Source: Limnomonas spitsbergensis (Eukaryota; Chlorophyta; Chlorophyceae; Chlamydomonadales). Taken from it: a stretch of 64,000 nt of DNA. The notes below the pieces were generated by a model. That model did no database searches and was not told the DNA's origin. It worked only from the letters and a program-made list of their open reading frames with translations. Made by a program: the position numbers and the translations under genes. The stretch spans positions 5,006,001 to 5,070,000 of the forward strand of contig JAYJMM010000124.1 in NCBI GenBank assembly GCA_037349105.1. The letters run 5' to 3'. Shown here piece after piece: positions 51,301 through 60,734 of the stretch; positions within the stretch are counted from its first letter, which is position 1; each line of letters opens with the position of its first letter.

Positions 51301-51906
51301 AAGGGCCTGCCACGCTTTCTACAACACACTTTCTAGAAGCAATGTGAAATGAAAAAATAACATAAATATCGATCCTGCTGATGGGCTGCCTCGTATCTCT
51401 CCATGTGGACGGTGAGAAGTGGATCCATGGCCTGGCGCACGGCGTTGTTCCTTGCATGAAAAAGCGGTTGTGAGAGGTCTATCACGTTTGTGTCCTGCAT
51501 ATGAAGGTGGGTGGTGAGCGGTGTGTCCAAGGGCCCGCCACTATGTCGAAGCGCAGCAGTCGCATGCACAGCGAAGCAGTAGCCTCATGACAATATGGTG
51601 TGTGCAATCCTTCATCACGTTGATTTCTTGCGTTTGTAAGGAGGAAAGAAAGTCAGCCACCGTAAGGACTGTGATTGGTACAGCACTAGATGGAACCCTT
51701 GATCACGATGATTTATTCGTTTGCAGGTGGATGGTGAGCCGTGGGTCCAAGGACCTGCCACAATGTCCATTTCGCTGCGGGGCGGTGCCAAGGGCGTCGT
51801 GCTCAGGAGGCTACCGGCCAACAGCCCGGCTGCAGGCATGCAGTCGTTGGTGCAGGAGGTGCTTGAGGCCAGTGTGAGACAGGTGAGCTCAGGAAGCTGG
51901 AGTTAG
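36331..51906 (+). CDS. Diacylglycerol kinase, plant cluster I type
   Basis: Phosphorylates diacylglycerol to phosphatidic acid at membranes. Exons: 36331-36617, 36729-36912, 37386-37523, 38179-38357, 43271-44160, 45243-45310, 46300-46425, 47173-47308, 48743-48882, 49350-49651, 50136-50280, 50936-51169, 51727-51906. They give about 1002 aa with every phase matching. Order: N-terminal membrane segment (about residues 66-90, VAVILATLVATLFIAA); two C1 zinc modules (about 130-190 and 238-275); a long Ser/Gly/Ala-rich linker in exon 5; catalytic domain with LLVFVNFKSG, VIGGDGTVSWVL (about 625) and GTGNDLARCLNWGG (about 669); accessory domain with MNNYVGIGIDAKVA, GGVYLWDEG and VDGEPWVQGP. Intron 8 is GC-AG. 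The terminal seven residues follow a possible donor, so a further spliced C-terminus cannot be excluded. Confidence 0.93.
37141..37233 (+). repeat. Short SINE-like repeat, DGK intron 2
   Basis: Inverted partner of 18490-18585: ACGGTAACGGCGCGGATGTG, CGGCCCAGGCTG, TAACTCTCACGCC and a CTTTCTTTCTTTC tail. Confidence 0.6.
37836..38018 (+). mobile_element. MITE (about 180 bp), DGK intron 3
   Basis: Inverted ends CTGTAGATTTGAATAGCCTT and AAGGCAATTCAAATCTACGG. The interior shares ATCGATCTTCG..TTCAGTCGGAAATCAAGAG with the copy at 24215-24409, in the same orientation. Confidence 0.78.
38338..42836 (+). repeat. 70-bp minisatellite, about 64 copies, DGK intron 4
   Basis: Units of mostly 70 bp (range about 68-73) run head to tail. 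Each holds CTAGTTTAGGGTTTGGTGCG, CACCTGCTGGTGG, a GTGTGAGGGGGGCAGACGGG block and CCACCAGCAGGG. The first unit is the 3' end of DGK exon 4 plus its splice donor, so the array is a hugely amplified exon edge. CACCTGCTGGTGG and CCACCAGCAGG are complementary and can pair around the G-rich block. TTTAGGG, the plant-type telomere heptamer, occurs once per unit. Longer duplications are superimposed (for example 40052 and 41492, about 1.44 kb apart). The open frames across it on both strands are by-products. Confidence 0.95.
44205..44520 (+). repeat. TG/CCCATG low-complexity tract, DGK intron 5
   Basis: Irregular alternation of (TG)n with GCCCATG over about 315 bp immediately inside intron 5. It generates spurious Cys/Val/His-rich open frames on both strands. 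Confidence 0.9.
44820..45265 (+). repeat. Acceptor-side echo, DGK exon 6
   Basis: The real acceptor and exon start (TTCAG|ACATCGATGCGCTCC at 45243) is preceded by TCCAGATATCGATGCTCTG near 44822 and TCCAGACATCGATACC near 44965. Each lies downstream of a TGTCTG/CTTGTGT stretch that is also duplicated. Confidence 0.7.
45829..46345 (+). repeat. Acceptor-side echo, DGK exon 7, six copies
   Basis: Copies of the exon start (GTGGGCGCAACGATCAAGCG then GCAGCTGCTGCAGCT) begin near 45829, 45903, 45998, 46106 and 46213, before the real exon at 46300. Spacing is roughly 75-110 bp. Copies at 45829 and 45998 keep an AG acceptor before GTGGG. The spacers are CTCACTCC-rich polypyrimidine, i.e. duplicated acceptor tracts. 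Confidence 0.9.
46735..47510 (+). repeat. Acceptor-side echo of the DGK GGDGT exon 8
   Basis: Copies start near 46735, 46865, 46951 and 47068, then the real exon at 47173, plus one beyond it near 47475. Those at 46951 and 47068 follow TTGTAG and still read VIGGDGTVSWVL, the nucleotide-binding glycine motif. The one at 46735 reads GGVGT. After the motif the copies diverge into a shared CAAAGCCACCAACTGC block rather than the exon's LDALRLEL. Confidence 0.9.
47535..47630 (+). repeat. Family A repeat, DGK intron 8
   Basis: TTGAGCCTGCTGTGTTTAGG, CCGGTCAAGGCTTGGCCCCA and GCGGGGGTCGGCCGGCCGGC. Confidence 0.6.
48600..48705 (-). repeat. Family A repeat, DGK intron 8, second copy
   Basis: Inverted copy: TTTTTGACCGGCCTG, CAGGCAGCAGGGCCTGACGC, CCGGCTGTAGGCC and a TTGTAGCTGAAGTGTAGCTG end. 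Confidence 0.65.
49132..49349 (+). repeat. 33-bp minisatellite ending in the DGK exon 10 acceptor
   Basis: Six full units of CTGGATCCTGTGCTGGATCC plus ATTCTGCTGCCTG, and a final shortened unit CTGGATCCACTCTGGTGCAG that is the acceptor itself. Because 33 is a multiple of three, long Leu/Asp/Cys frames are open across it by periodicity. Confidence 0.93.
50195..50395 (+). repeat. Donor-side echo, DGK exon 11
   Basis: The exon end from GGTTGGAGTGTGACGGTGTG to CTGCCATATG|GTGAGTGG (50280) is repeated directly after it, at about 50309-50390, with CTGCCATATGGTGAGCGG. The second copy still reads LECDGVEV..PADAEGLVVV with a three-codon deletion. Confidence 0.9.
50770..50940 (+). repeat. Acceptor-side echo, DGK exon 12
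   Basis: Three units of about 60 bp of the form (TGACCC)n..TGATCYCAYTGYACT..CAGGG. The last one ends in the real acceptor TTTCCAG|GGGGG at 50936. Confidence 0.75.
51271..51765 (+). repeat. Acceptor-side echo, DGK exon 13, four copies
   Basis: Real exon: TTTGCAG|GTGGATGGTGAGCC at 51727. Copies begin near 51271 (CCGTAG|GTGGAGGGTGGGCTGTGG), 51405 (GTGGACGGTGAGAAGTGG) and 51507 (GTGGGTGGTGAGCGGTGTGT). An ATCACG..TGATTT..CGTTTG acceptor lead-in is also duplicated near 51612. Confidence 0.85.
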
Positions 51907-51997
51907 CTGGGTGAGAGAGCAGAGGACAGGGAGCAGGGAAGTATGGTTTAGGGTTAAGTAGGGGGCAGGGGGCGTAGGGATCACCGGATGAGGTGCA

Positions 51998-54466
51998 AGG
52001 GGAGCAGAGGATTGGGTAGTGGGGTACATGGGGAGCAGGGGATTGGGTAGTGGGGTACATGGGGAGCAGAGGATTGGGTAGTGGGGTACATGGGGAGCAG
52101 GGGATTGGGTAGTGGGGTACATGGGGAGCAGAGGATTGGGTAGTGGGGTACATGGGGAGCAGAGGATTGGGTAGTGGGGTACATGGGGAGCAGAGGATTG
52201 GGTAGTGGGGTACATGGGGAGCAGAGGATTGGGTAGTGGGGTACATGGGGAGCAGAGGATTGGGTAGTGGGGTACATGGGGAGCAGAGGATTGGGTAGTG
52301 GGGTACATGGGGAGCAGAGGATTGGGTAGTGGGGTACATGGGGAGCAGAGGATTGGGTAGTGGGGTACATGGGGAGCAGAGGATTGGGTAGTGGGGTACA
52401 TGGGGAGCAGAGGATTGGGTAGTGGGGTACATGGGGAGCAGAGGATTGGGTAGTGGGGTACATGGGGAGCAGAGGATTGGGTAGTGGGGTACATGGGGAG
52501 CAGAGGATTGGGTAGTGGGGTACATGGGGAGCAGGGGATTGGGTAGTGGGGTACATGGGGAGCAGAGGATTGGGTAGTGGGGTACATGGGGAGCAGGGGA
52601 TTGGGTAGTGGGGTACATGGGGAGCAGAGGATTGGGTAGTGGGGTACATGGGGAGCAGAGGATTGGGTAGTGGGGTACATGGGGAGCAGGGGATTGGGTA
52701 GTGGGGTACATGGGGAGCAGAGGATTGGGTAGTGGGGTACATGGGGAGCAGGGGATTGGGTAGTGGGGTACATGGGGAGCAGAGGATTGGGTAGTGGGGT
52801 ACATGGGGAGCAGAGGATTGGGTAGTGGGGTACATGGGGAGCAGGGGATTGGGTAGTGGGGTTATATGGGGAGCAGAGGATTGGGTAGTGGGGTACATGG
52901 GGAGCAGAGGATTGGGTAGTGGGGGTACATGGGGAGCAGAGGATTGGGTAGTGGGGTACATGGGGAGCAGGGGATTGGGTAGTGGGGTACATGGGGAGCA
53001 GAGGATTGGGTAGTGGGGTACATGGGGAGCAGAGGATTGGGTAGTGGGGTACATGGGGAGCAGAGCATTGGGTAGTGGGGTACATGGGGAGCAGGGGATT
53101 GGGTAGTGGGGTACATGGGGAGCAGAGGATTGGGTAGTGGGGTACATGGGGAGCAGAGGATTGGGTAGTGGGGTACATGGGGAGCAGGGGATTGGGTAGT
53201 GGGGTACATGGGGAGCAGAGGATTGGGTAGTGGGGTACATGGGGAGCAGAGGATTGGGTAGTGGGGTACATGGGGAGCAGAGGATTGGGTAGTGGGGTAC
53301 ATGGGGAGCAGGGGATTGGGTAGTGGGGTACATGGGGAGCAGAGGATTGGGTAGTGGGGTACATGGGGAGCAGAGGATTGGGTAGTGGGGTACATGGGGA
53401 GCAGAGGATTGGGTAGTGGGAGTACATGGGGAGCAGAAGATTGGGTGGTGGGGTACATGGGGAGCAGAGGATTGGGTAGTGGGGTACATGGGGAGCAGAG
53501 GATTGGGTAGTGGGGTACATGGGGAGCAGGGGATTGGGTAGTGGGGTACATGGGGAGCAGAGGATTGGGTAGTGGGGTACATGGGGAGCAGAGGATTGGG
53601 TAGTGGGGTACATGGGGAGCAGGGGATTGGGTAGTGGGGTACATGGGGAGCAGGGGATTGGGTAGTGGGGTACATGGGGAGCAGAGGATTGGGTAGTGGG
53701 GTACATGGGGAGCAGAGGATTGGGTAGTGGGGTACATGGGGAGCAGGGGATTGGGTAGTGGGGTTATATGGGGAGCAGAGGATTGGGTAGTGGGGTACAT
53801 GGGGAGCAGAGGATTGGGTAGTGGGGGTACATGGGGAGCAGAGGATTGGGTAGTGGGGTACATGGGGAGCAGGGGATTGGGTAGTGGGGTACATGGGGAG
53901 CAGAGGATTGGGTAGTGGGGTACATGGGGAGCAGAGGATTGGGTAGTGGGGTACATGGGGAGCAGAGGATTGGGTAGTGGGGTACATGGGGAGCAGGGGA
54001 TTGGGTAGTGGGGTACATGGGGAGCAGAGGATTGGGTAGTGGGGTACATGGGGAGCAGAGGATTGGGTAGTGGGGTACATGGGGAGCAGGGGATTGGGTA
54101 GTGGGGTACATGGGGAGCAGAGGATTGGGTAGTGGGGTACATGGGGAGCAGAGGATTGGGTAGTGGGGTACATGGGGAGCAGAGGATTGGGTAGTGGGGT
54201 ACATGGGGAGCAGGGGATTGGGTAGTGGGGTACATGGGGAGCAGAGGATTGGGTAGTGGGGTACATGGGGAGCAGAGGATTGGGTAGTGGGGTACATGGG
54301 GAGCAGAGGATTGGGTAGTGGGGTACATGGGGAGCAGAGGATTGGGTAGTGGAGTACATGGGGAGCAGAAGATTGGGTGGTGGGGTACATGGGGAGCAGA
54401 GGATTGGGTAGTGGGGTACATGGGGAGCAGAGGATTGGGTAGTGGGGTACATGGGGAGCAGGGGAA
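51998..54466 (+). repeat. 31-bp G-rich minisatellite, about 79 copies
   Basis: Units built from ATTGGGTAGTGGGGTACATG and GGGAGCAGAGG run for 2.47 kb, beginning about 90 bases past the DGK stop. Copies are very uniform, differing mainly at one A/G position (GAGGATT or GGGGATT). Rare variants recur in step: GGGTTATATGG at 52860 and 53762, and AGCAGAAGATTGGGTGG at 53435 and 54365. The plus strand has four or more G runs per 40 bases. All three minus frames are open through the array because no frame of the unit contains a stop; these Pro/Leu/Tyr frames are very unlikely to be genes. Confidence 0.96.
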
Positions 54467-54852
54467 ATGGGGATGGGGATCCTGAAAGAAAAAGAGAGAT
54501 GCGAGTCCAAAGTTAAGTTGTGTTCCAAATAATTAACAACATGCAGCTGTCTGGCTGGGAAGATTTGCAGCTTCGGATGTTTGGTTACATACGCTTGGGA
54601 ATGCTGCCTGGGTGCCAGGAGTGTGTTGATGTTAACAATAAGCCCCCTAGCCCTGCCTACCCTGACGCCATTCTAAAAATCGATCGCCTTAGCACGCCTG
54701 AGCCCTGAACCCTGCATGCTTTGACTGTATTTAAACCCCTGGGGATGCGTCAACCCTACACCTAAACTCTGCCTGTCTTGACGCTTTCAAACCCCTGTGT
54801 ACACCACAGCCTTCCTTGTCAGCATGCAATGATTTATCCTGTGCCTTGTCTA

Positions 54853-54950
54853 TGACATTACTCCTCTGGCCATGCTGAAAAGGCTCGGCCGCGTGGGCGC
54901 CCAACTGTTTGGTCGGGAGGACAAGAAACTAAAGGCTACGGTGGAGGAGA
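54853..54950 (-). repeat. LINE-derived core fragment
   Basis: ATGACATTACTCCTCTGGCC, then TGAAAAGGCTCGGCCGCGTG and GGCGCCC, matching 26815-26880 and 31125-31170. Confidence 0.55.
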
Positions 54951-55544
54951 AAGTAAGCGCCTAGTCAGTACATGTTCATTGCGTGCGTGCAGGGAACCAT
55001 CAGCGAAGTCCAACGCCAGGCACTGGCCTCAGACATGACGACGAAACTGGACCAATGGGTTTGAGCTTTGTACATCAGGGGCTGGAAGCACGAGCCGACC
55101 TCCACCTGCCTCAGCATCAGCGTTTTTCTTGCATGTCTCGAGGCTTCCCCTACTACCTTATTAGCAGCTACTGACGGGGAGCGGCTGCTCCCTCTGGGGG
55201 CTCTCACATCCCGCTTGAATCCCTTAAACGTTGAGTTGTGGAAGAGTTCGATTATGAACAGGCCAGGCACTCAAATATTTAAAAGGGCTGTAATTTTAAT
55301 CTCACGGAGGGATGAGGCTTGTTGTTCATGATGATCTCCTCAGCTTGCTGAGGAAATTCAAACCCGCTAAAGTGGGGAATATCTGAAGGTTGGAGGCTCA
55401 TAGGATTGCACCTCTAGGGTATTGTTCGTACAGTTGATGATTTGACGGTATATAAACTGCACAATTTTATGCCGGTACTTTCCTAAAGAAAACTATTAAT
55501 ACAAATATGTTTAATGACTCCTCCTTCAACTGCAGTCCATGACG

Positions 55545-55800
55545 TCGCACCTCAGTGTGTATGAGGCATCATTTGCCTACTCGCATCCTGCTGGCGGCCA
55601 GATCCGCAGCGCCTGCAGCCAACTACAGTGATGTGGTGTGGGCCACTGAACACCTCCGACCGCAACATTACCTCCACAACAAGCTGCAGGCCAGCTTTCT
55701 GCAGCACCTGCGCCAGGCAGCAGGGCTCCCAGCATCCGCCGCCACTTGGGTAGTCATGAAGCAGGCTACACATCCAACCGTTACAACAAGTTGATGGCGC
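55545..55800 (+). pseudogene. LINE fragment, 3' coding part
   Basis: Plus-strand reading gives HLPTRILLAARSAAPAANYS and DVVWATEHLRP, parallel to HLPTHIRLASVYDAPAANYS and DMAWANDHLRS on the minus strand at 31200-31300. It then continues with LHNKLQASFLQHLRQAAGLP. Frame breaks occur upstream, so this is a remnant in the opposite orientation. Confidence 0.65.
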
Positions 55801-56633
55801 CATGTGCTTCGCTTCTACAATGCACCGGCAGCACGAGAAGACAGCCCTTTCATGGCAGCAGCCATGGTGGCTGCTATGCAGCTCGCGCTCAGTCAGACCA
55901 CTGGAGGGCGCAATTGGTGCAGTGAATTGCTAGGTGCCTAAGGAGCTGGACCGGGGAGCAGTCGTCCCCAAACTGCGTCGAGCTTGCGGCTCCATGGGCC
56001 TTATCCACAAATTGCATGTTTGGGGCTGACACGTGTCGCTCCAGCCCAGCAGCTCGAGGGCCAGCGTTCAGTGTATAGGAAGCGTGATGAAACTCTGTGC
56101 AACTCTCTCTCAGAGCCCGCGGTCTGCGGCCCCCTGTCCGAGACGCATCGATTCCGAGGCCATACCTTCCCTATTTAATGCGGAAATCCTATACTGTAGC
56201 GGACGTAACGACGTCTACCACCTCAGACTGCGGAAAAGCCAGAGCCTCCCACCCAGGAAGATCCGTCGAAACCGCTGTGCCAGATCACTTGGGGGTTGGC
56301 GAATCTGGTGGTTTGTCGTCATGCTGTTTTCAGTAGCGTGCGACTTGGTTTACATTAGTGGTCTTCCATGGAATATGAGGAGGAATATTTGCGATTCAAA
56401 ATGGCGGCAGAAAGCCTGTGCTGACAGTAGCCCGCGGCCAATGAGCATCACGGCGAGCTTCGTCGGGTCGCCAAATAAGGTACGGCACCTCCCGCGCATT
56501 TTTTATTCGGGCTGTCCAGTGTACCGCACCTCATGCGCACAGCTGATGGGATTCTGAGAGACCTAGTCGTTGACAGAACTTAACATCGCTAGCCTTCTGT
56601 GTATTGCAACAATATAGCACGAACTCCGAGGTC

Positions 56634-59600
56634 ATGCGCCATGAGCTGAACCAACCTTGTCTAAAATTGACGGCAGCGACTTCACCGACAACCGTGGGGC
56701 GTCCATCAATTCTGTTCCTCGTCTACATCTGCCTCTCTATATCCTTAATAGTTCTCCAATACTTCTTGCCCTTCGTCAGCCAGTCGGATGGCCTGCCCGC
56801 AACGTCTCTAAGCTCCAGGTGGTCCCGAGGGCGCACGCATGCACTGGATGCTGATCCCTGCCAGCACGAGCAAGACAAGGCTTGGGCAATTCTCACATCC
56901 ACGGGGCCGCAACCGCACGCCCTACCCAACTGCCATGCAGCCGCGCTCTCATGCACAGGGTTGCCCAATAATCTCTCGCATGGCGTCCGTCATGTACGAC
57001 AACCTTTCCTGCTGCTACCACCTGGTGAGGCACACAGCTGACAAGAGCCGGGATAACCTGGCATGGATGCCATGCATACAATATTTGCCCATGCTGCTCA
57101 CCCTGCATGGGCCCTGTGTCCACCCAGTGTAGTTCCTAGAAACCTGCCCCCCCTACACAAGCTTCCTCATTCTGCCATTCCGCCAGGCGGGCAGCCCGGC
57201 AGCTGGCATGCCTTTTACCCGATCGATGGAGGCATCGGCGTCGCTGAATCCCAAGACGACGGTGCGTCTTGGCGCCACCTTGGCACTGCGCTGTCAGAGC
57301 CCACATGCCCGCTGGCTGCGCCATGGGTTGCATGGGATCAGGCCTCCGAGCAGTACGTAATGCTGCCAGACGCAAGCGCATCCTGCAGACCACCTGGGCT
57401 AGTCCACGCCTACGCCACCAGCGCGGCTGAGTTCCCGTTTGGGTGGCAGAGGAAGCCCGCGATGCCCCTGCCTGAGCCCCCCACGAGCAGGCAGGGTCCC
57501 CTGTTTGCCCGTCCAAGGCTGCCTGTGGGGACTATTGTTGCTGCGCAGCACAGCGGGCTGTGGTGGCTGTTTGTAACCGAAGCGTCGTACGTGCCCTGGC
57601 GCTGGCCCTGGTTCAGCACCCGCCCCCGGGAGCGCTACCAGCTCCGGGTGTACCACTCGCCTGCGCTGCTGTCCGGGGCGTGGACGGAGCACGCATCAAG
57701 CCCAGTCTGCACGGACTCGAGGTTTGCGAGAAATGGCGGCCGGCCTTTCGAGCTCGACGGCCGGCTGCACCGATGGGCATGGGAGGGTGTGCATGACGAA
57801 GGCGACGGCGCCGGCGGGCCTGCCAGACTATACCTGCTGCGGATAGACACACTCAGCACGGAGGACTATTGGGAGACCTACCTGCCTCTGGTAGCAAGCA
57901 GCACTGATGAGGAGGGCATGGAGGACGCGCAGGAGAGCGCCGCTGCTGCTTCTGCTGCTGGCGGGGGGAATGTGTCTGCGCGGGCCTGGCCAGCAGCCCT
58001 GGCCCGACACGTGGACCTGCAGCCGGTCGGCCCCAACGGCACATGGTTCGGTCTCGTAGACGCAGACAGCGGACGACACTGGGAAGCAGGGGACATGGAA
58101 CGCCGCACGCACCACCGCGCACACCGGTGGTGGTCTTCGCGCCATTTTGGAGGACACCCCCACCCCCACAGGATGCTACTGCACCTCACCGTGGCGCAGC
58201 TGGTCATCGTGCTCTGCGCACACGCTGCAGGGCGGCTGTGCTCGGGCAGGGCAGCAACGTTTGGTGCCTCGGGAGGGGCGGTGCTTGGGGGCGACTTGCA
58301 GCGGCCCCTGCAGGGCTTGCTCCCGAGCCTCTCTGCATCTACGGCGACAGCTCCTGGCTGGCTGCCCACCTCCTGGGTTCCAGCCCGCAGCCTGATATCT
58401 GCCTGGTGCTCAGCCTGCATCCCAGCGGAGGCGCCTACACTGCTGGCCCTGGCGCTCTGCTCCGTCCTGCTCCCGGTCATGTTGTTCATCGCCGCTCCGC
58501 GGGCGCTGCTGTGCTCCCGCTGGAACGTCCACATCGACGTGGCAGCGGCCCCCACCGCCTCGCACGTGGACGCCGCAGCCCCGTTTGACGTGTCGGGCCT
58601 GCTGGTGGTGACCGGCGCGACCTCCGGGTTCTTCGACCGCCTGTCCAACATGGTCGGGTCCGTGCAGCAATGGGAGCCGCGGCAGCGGGTGGCGGTGTAC
58701 GACCTGGGCTTCTCTGAGGTAAAAGCCTGCTAAGATCATTGGCTGGGATCGTCATGTGCACGTGGGTCCGCCGGCCATGGCCTCTCACTGAGTCTCTTCA
58801 ACCCTTGACAGAATCTGTCTGTCAGATGGCCTAGGTCACGGCATATGGCGCATGTCCTGTCCTGGACCCAGCTGGCCCGGCTGATCTTTTACTTGTGTAG
58901 GGCACCCCTTGCGCTGCGTTTCTGCAGCAGCTGCCAGCAACTTCCATCACTCATAATAGCTGTACTTCAATGTCTCCAGTTGACCCTCCTGGCTTTTCAT
59001 GATGGTTTGAAGCACGACAGGACATGGACCCTAACCGCCATGGCCAAAGCATGGGCCTCATCAGGGTCCTTTAGGGACTGGGGATCAAGGGGAGGTTCTC
59101 AGGAGGTTCTAGTGTTCTCAAGGGGCTCGTTGAGTCCATTGAGGTCCTGACAAGCAGTGCTCAACGGCCCCACCTTTATATTCCGCCACACAAAATGCTC
59201 TCCTTTCCTGCCCTGCTCAAGGCCTAGCTGGCCTCACATTGTCACACACACACACACCACTCATGGCGTTTGTTCCTGCTGACAGCTTCCGTCAGCCTTA
59301 TAGAGCCTGTGTGGAATGCGCTCAGTATAGACCGGCTTGTCCTCACACATGCACTTGCGATTACCTTCACCCCTCACAGACACAGCTGGCAGCAATGATG
59401 TGTTGGCAGAATGTGGAGGTGCGGCCTTTTCCGTACGCCTCATACCCACCACACGTGCGGGATGCGACCAACTACGCGTTCAAGGCTCTTGCGCTGCTGG
59501 AAGCCATCAAGGGTGCCCCAGTGGTGCTGTGGATCGACTCGGGGCTGGAGCTGCGTGCACCCATGCACATGTGAGTCGGTTTGTTTTCCCTGGCTTCTAC

Positions 59601-60734
59601 TCCAACTTGGGAAGGCCGCCTCACGACTGTCAAAGGCCTGAATAGGACCAAACCTGGACCAGCCTACGACTGGTGGCCAGAGCAACAAGGCTGGCCAGAA
59701 TAGGGGCCTCCGGGCAGCGGCCGGAGTGTAGCTGATATGTAGCTGAGTCACAAGGGGGGGGGGGGCTTTTTTGAGTTTACACTGGTGTCCGCCTGTGCTA
59801 CAAGTCAGCCCTGGTGTCCTAGCAGCAGATGTTAGCTGTCCGCATCAACCCTCGATTCCCTCACTCGCTCTGTGTCTAAACCTCTTTGCTTTGCAGAATA
59901 AGGCACGTGTTGGCTCACCAGGGTCACGTGAGCGCCCTGCAGGAGGACCTGATAGGAAACCCCATGTACACAGTCTCGCGCGGCATGGCTGACTGGTTCG
60001 GTCTGGGCGGCGACCGCTGGGAGGGCGAGGTGCGGCAGTGGCAGTTCTGCGCAGGAGGGCTGCAGGGGTTTGTCCGCGGGAGCGACGCAGAGCAGCTGGT
60101 GCTGGCGCGCGTTGCCGCGTGCTCTGTGGATGCGAATGGCTGCATGGCGCCTCCTGGGTCGAGCCGGGACAACCACAACTTCGACCAGACGGCGTTCACG
60201 CTGGCGATCCGCGCCGCGGGCCTCAGCTGCTTGCCCCGCGAGACGCACATGATGTGGAGTGTGAAGAAGGCGGCGTGGGACGCGTCGCTGCCCAGCAGTC
60301 CGATCGAAGTGGTGTCCAGAGGCCACCGACTGCCCAAGGCGTACCGGGCGACAAAGCGTGCGGGGTGCGAGCCCGACGCGTCCCGCCTGCCTTGGCCGCC
60401 GCTGTCCAAGGGCCCGGGCGGTGAGAGCACCTCCCGCAAGAGCTGGTGGTTCCTCCTGACCCGGGTGTACCTGCAGCCTGTGGGCGACCTGGCAGTCTTG
60501 GCCATGGCCTGTGATCGCGTGCACGGCTGGGTCTTGGGCACTTACGGGCTGCTGCTGGCGCTGACGTGGGCGCTCAGCCGGCGGGGCGTGTGGGGGCTGA
60601 GGGCCTGGCAGCAGCTGGGGGCCTGGCATGCACCAGGCGGCAGTGGCAGGTTCTGCTCTCACGTCGCCGTTGGCACGGCTGTCCTGGCAGTGGTCCAGTT
60701 CTGGCTTTTCTATCTGGCCTCCAATGTGCGATAA
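56634..60734 (+). CDS. Membrane protein fusing a GINT1-like propeller to a glycosyltransferase-like domain
   Basis: Four exons: 56634-57024, 57187-58718, 59386-59570, 59897-60734. They give 981 aa and all phases match. Residues about 25-47 (ILFLVYICLSISLIVLQYFL) form a type II signal anchor, implying Golgi/ER lumen. Next is a beta-propeller-like module (about 115-400: SWHAFYPIDGGIGVAESQDD, NGGRPFELDGRLHRW), which resembles the N-terminal part of plant GINT1 (glucosamine inositol phosphorylceramide transferase). Two more hydrophobic segments follow, then a module with FDVSGLLVVTGATSGFFDRL, VAVYDLGFSE, VEVRPFPYASYPPHV, VLWIDSGLELR, GNPMYTV, CAGGLQGFVRGS and APPGSSRDNHNFDQTAF. This looks like a DUF1647-type GT-A sugar transferase. 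Two hydrophobic segments near the end follow. Substrate unknown. Confidence 0.82.
59610..59755 (-). repeat. Family A repeat, glycosylation gene intron 3
   Basis: Inverted, nearly complete copy: AGGCCGCCTCACGACTG, AGGACCAAACCTGGACCAGC, CTACGACTGGTGGCCAGAGC and a GTGTAGCTGATATGTAGCTG end. Confidence 0.7.

Larger units (their letters stand above)
54467..56633. other. Intergenic, DGK satellite to glycosylation gene
   Basis: Holds LINE-derived pieces (54853-54950 and 55545-55800). An open plus-strand frame at 56033-56557 includes a hydrophobic stretch WWFVVMLFSVACDLVYISGL followed by a possible donor at 56478. It could be an upstream exon of the next gene, but nothing joins it in frame with confidence. 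Confidence 0.45.

Noticed and set aside
51803..54452. Three overlapping minus-strand frames of 333, 605 and 823 codons, Pro/Leu/Tyr/Ser-rich repeats
   Set aside because: All three frames of one strand are open only because the 31-bp unit lacks stops on that strand. The length is not a multiple of three, so the frames interconvert. No start context, splice structure or non-repeat domain is present.
56033..56557. 174-codon plus frame with a transmembrane-like stretch, considered as the first exon of the glycosylation gene
   Set aside because: The exon starting at 56634 already supplies an ATG, a signal anchor and a phase-matched donor. No junction joining the earlier frame could be justified. 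Kept as a remark only.
57878..58651. 257-codon minus-strand frame, and a 276-codon minus frame at 59832-60662
   Set aside because: Both are antisense shadows of long GC-rich exons of the glycosylation gene. Neither shows a domain.
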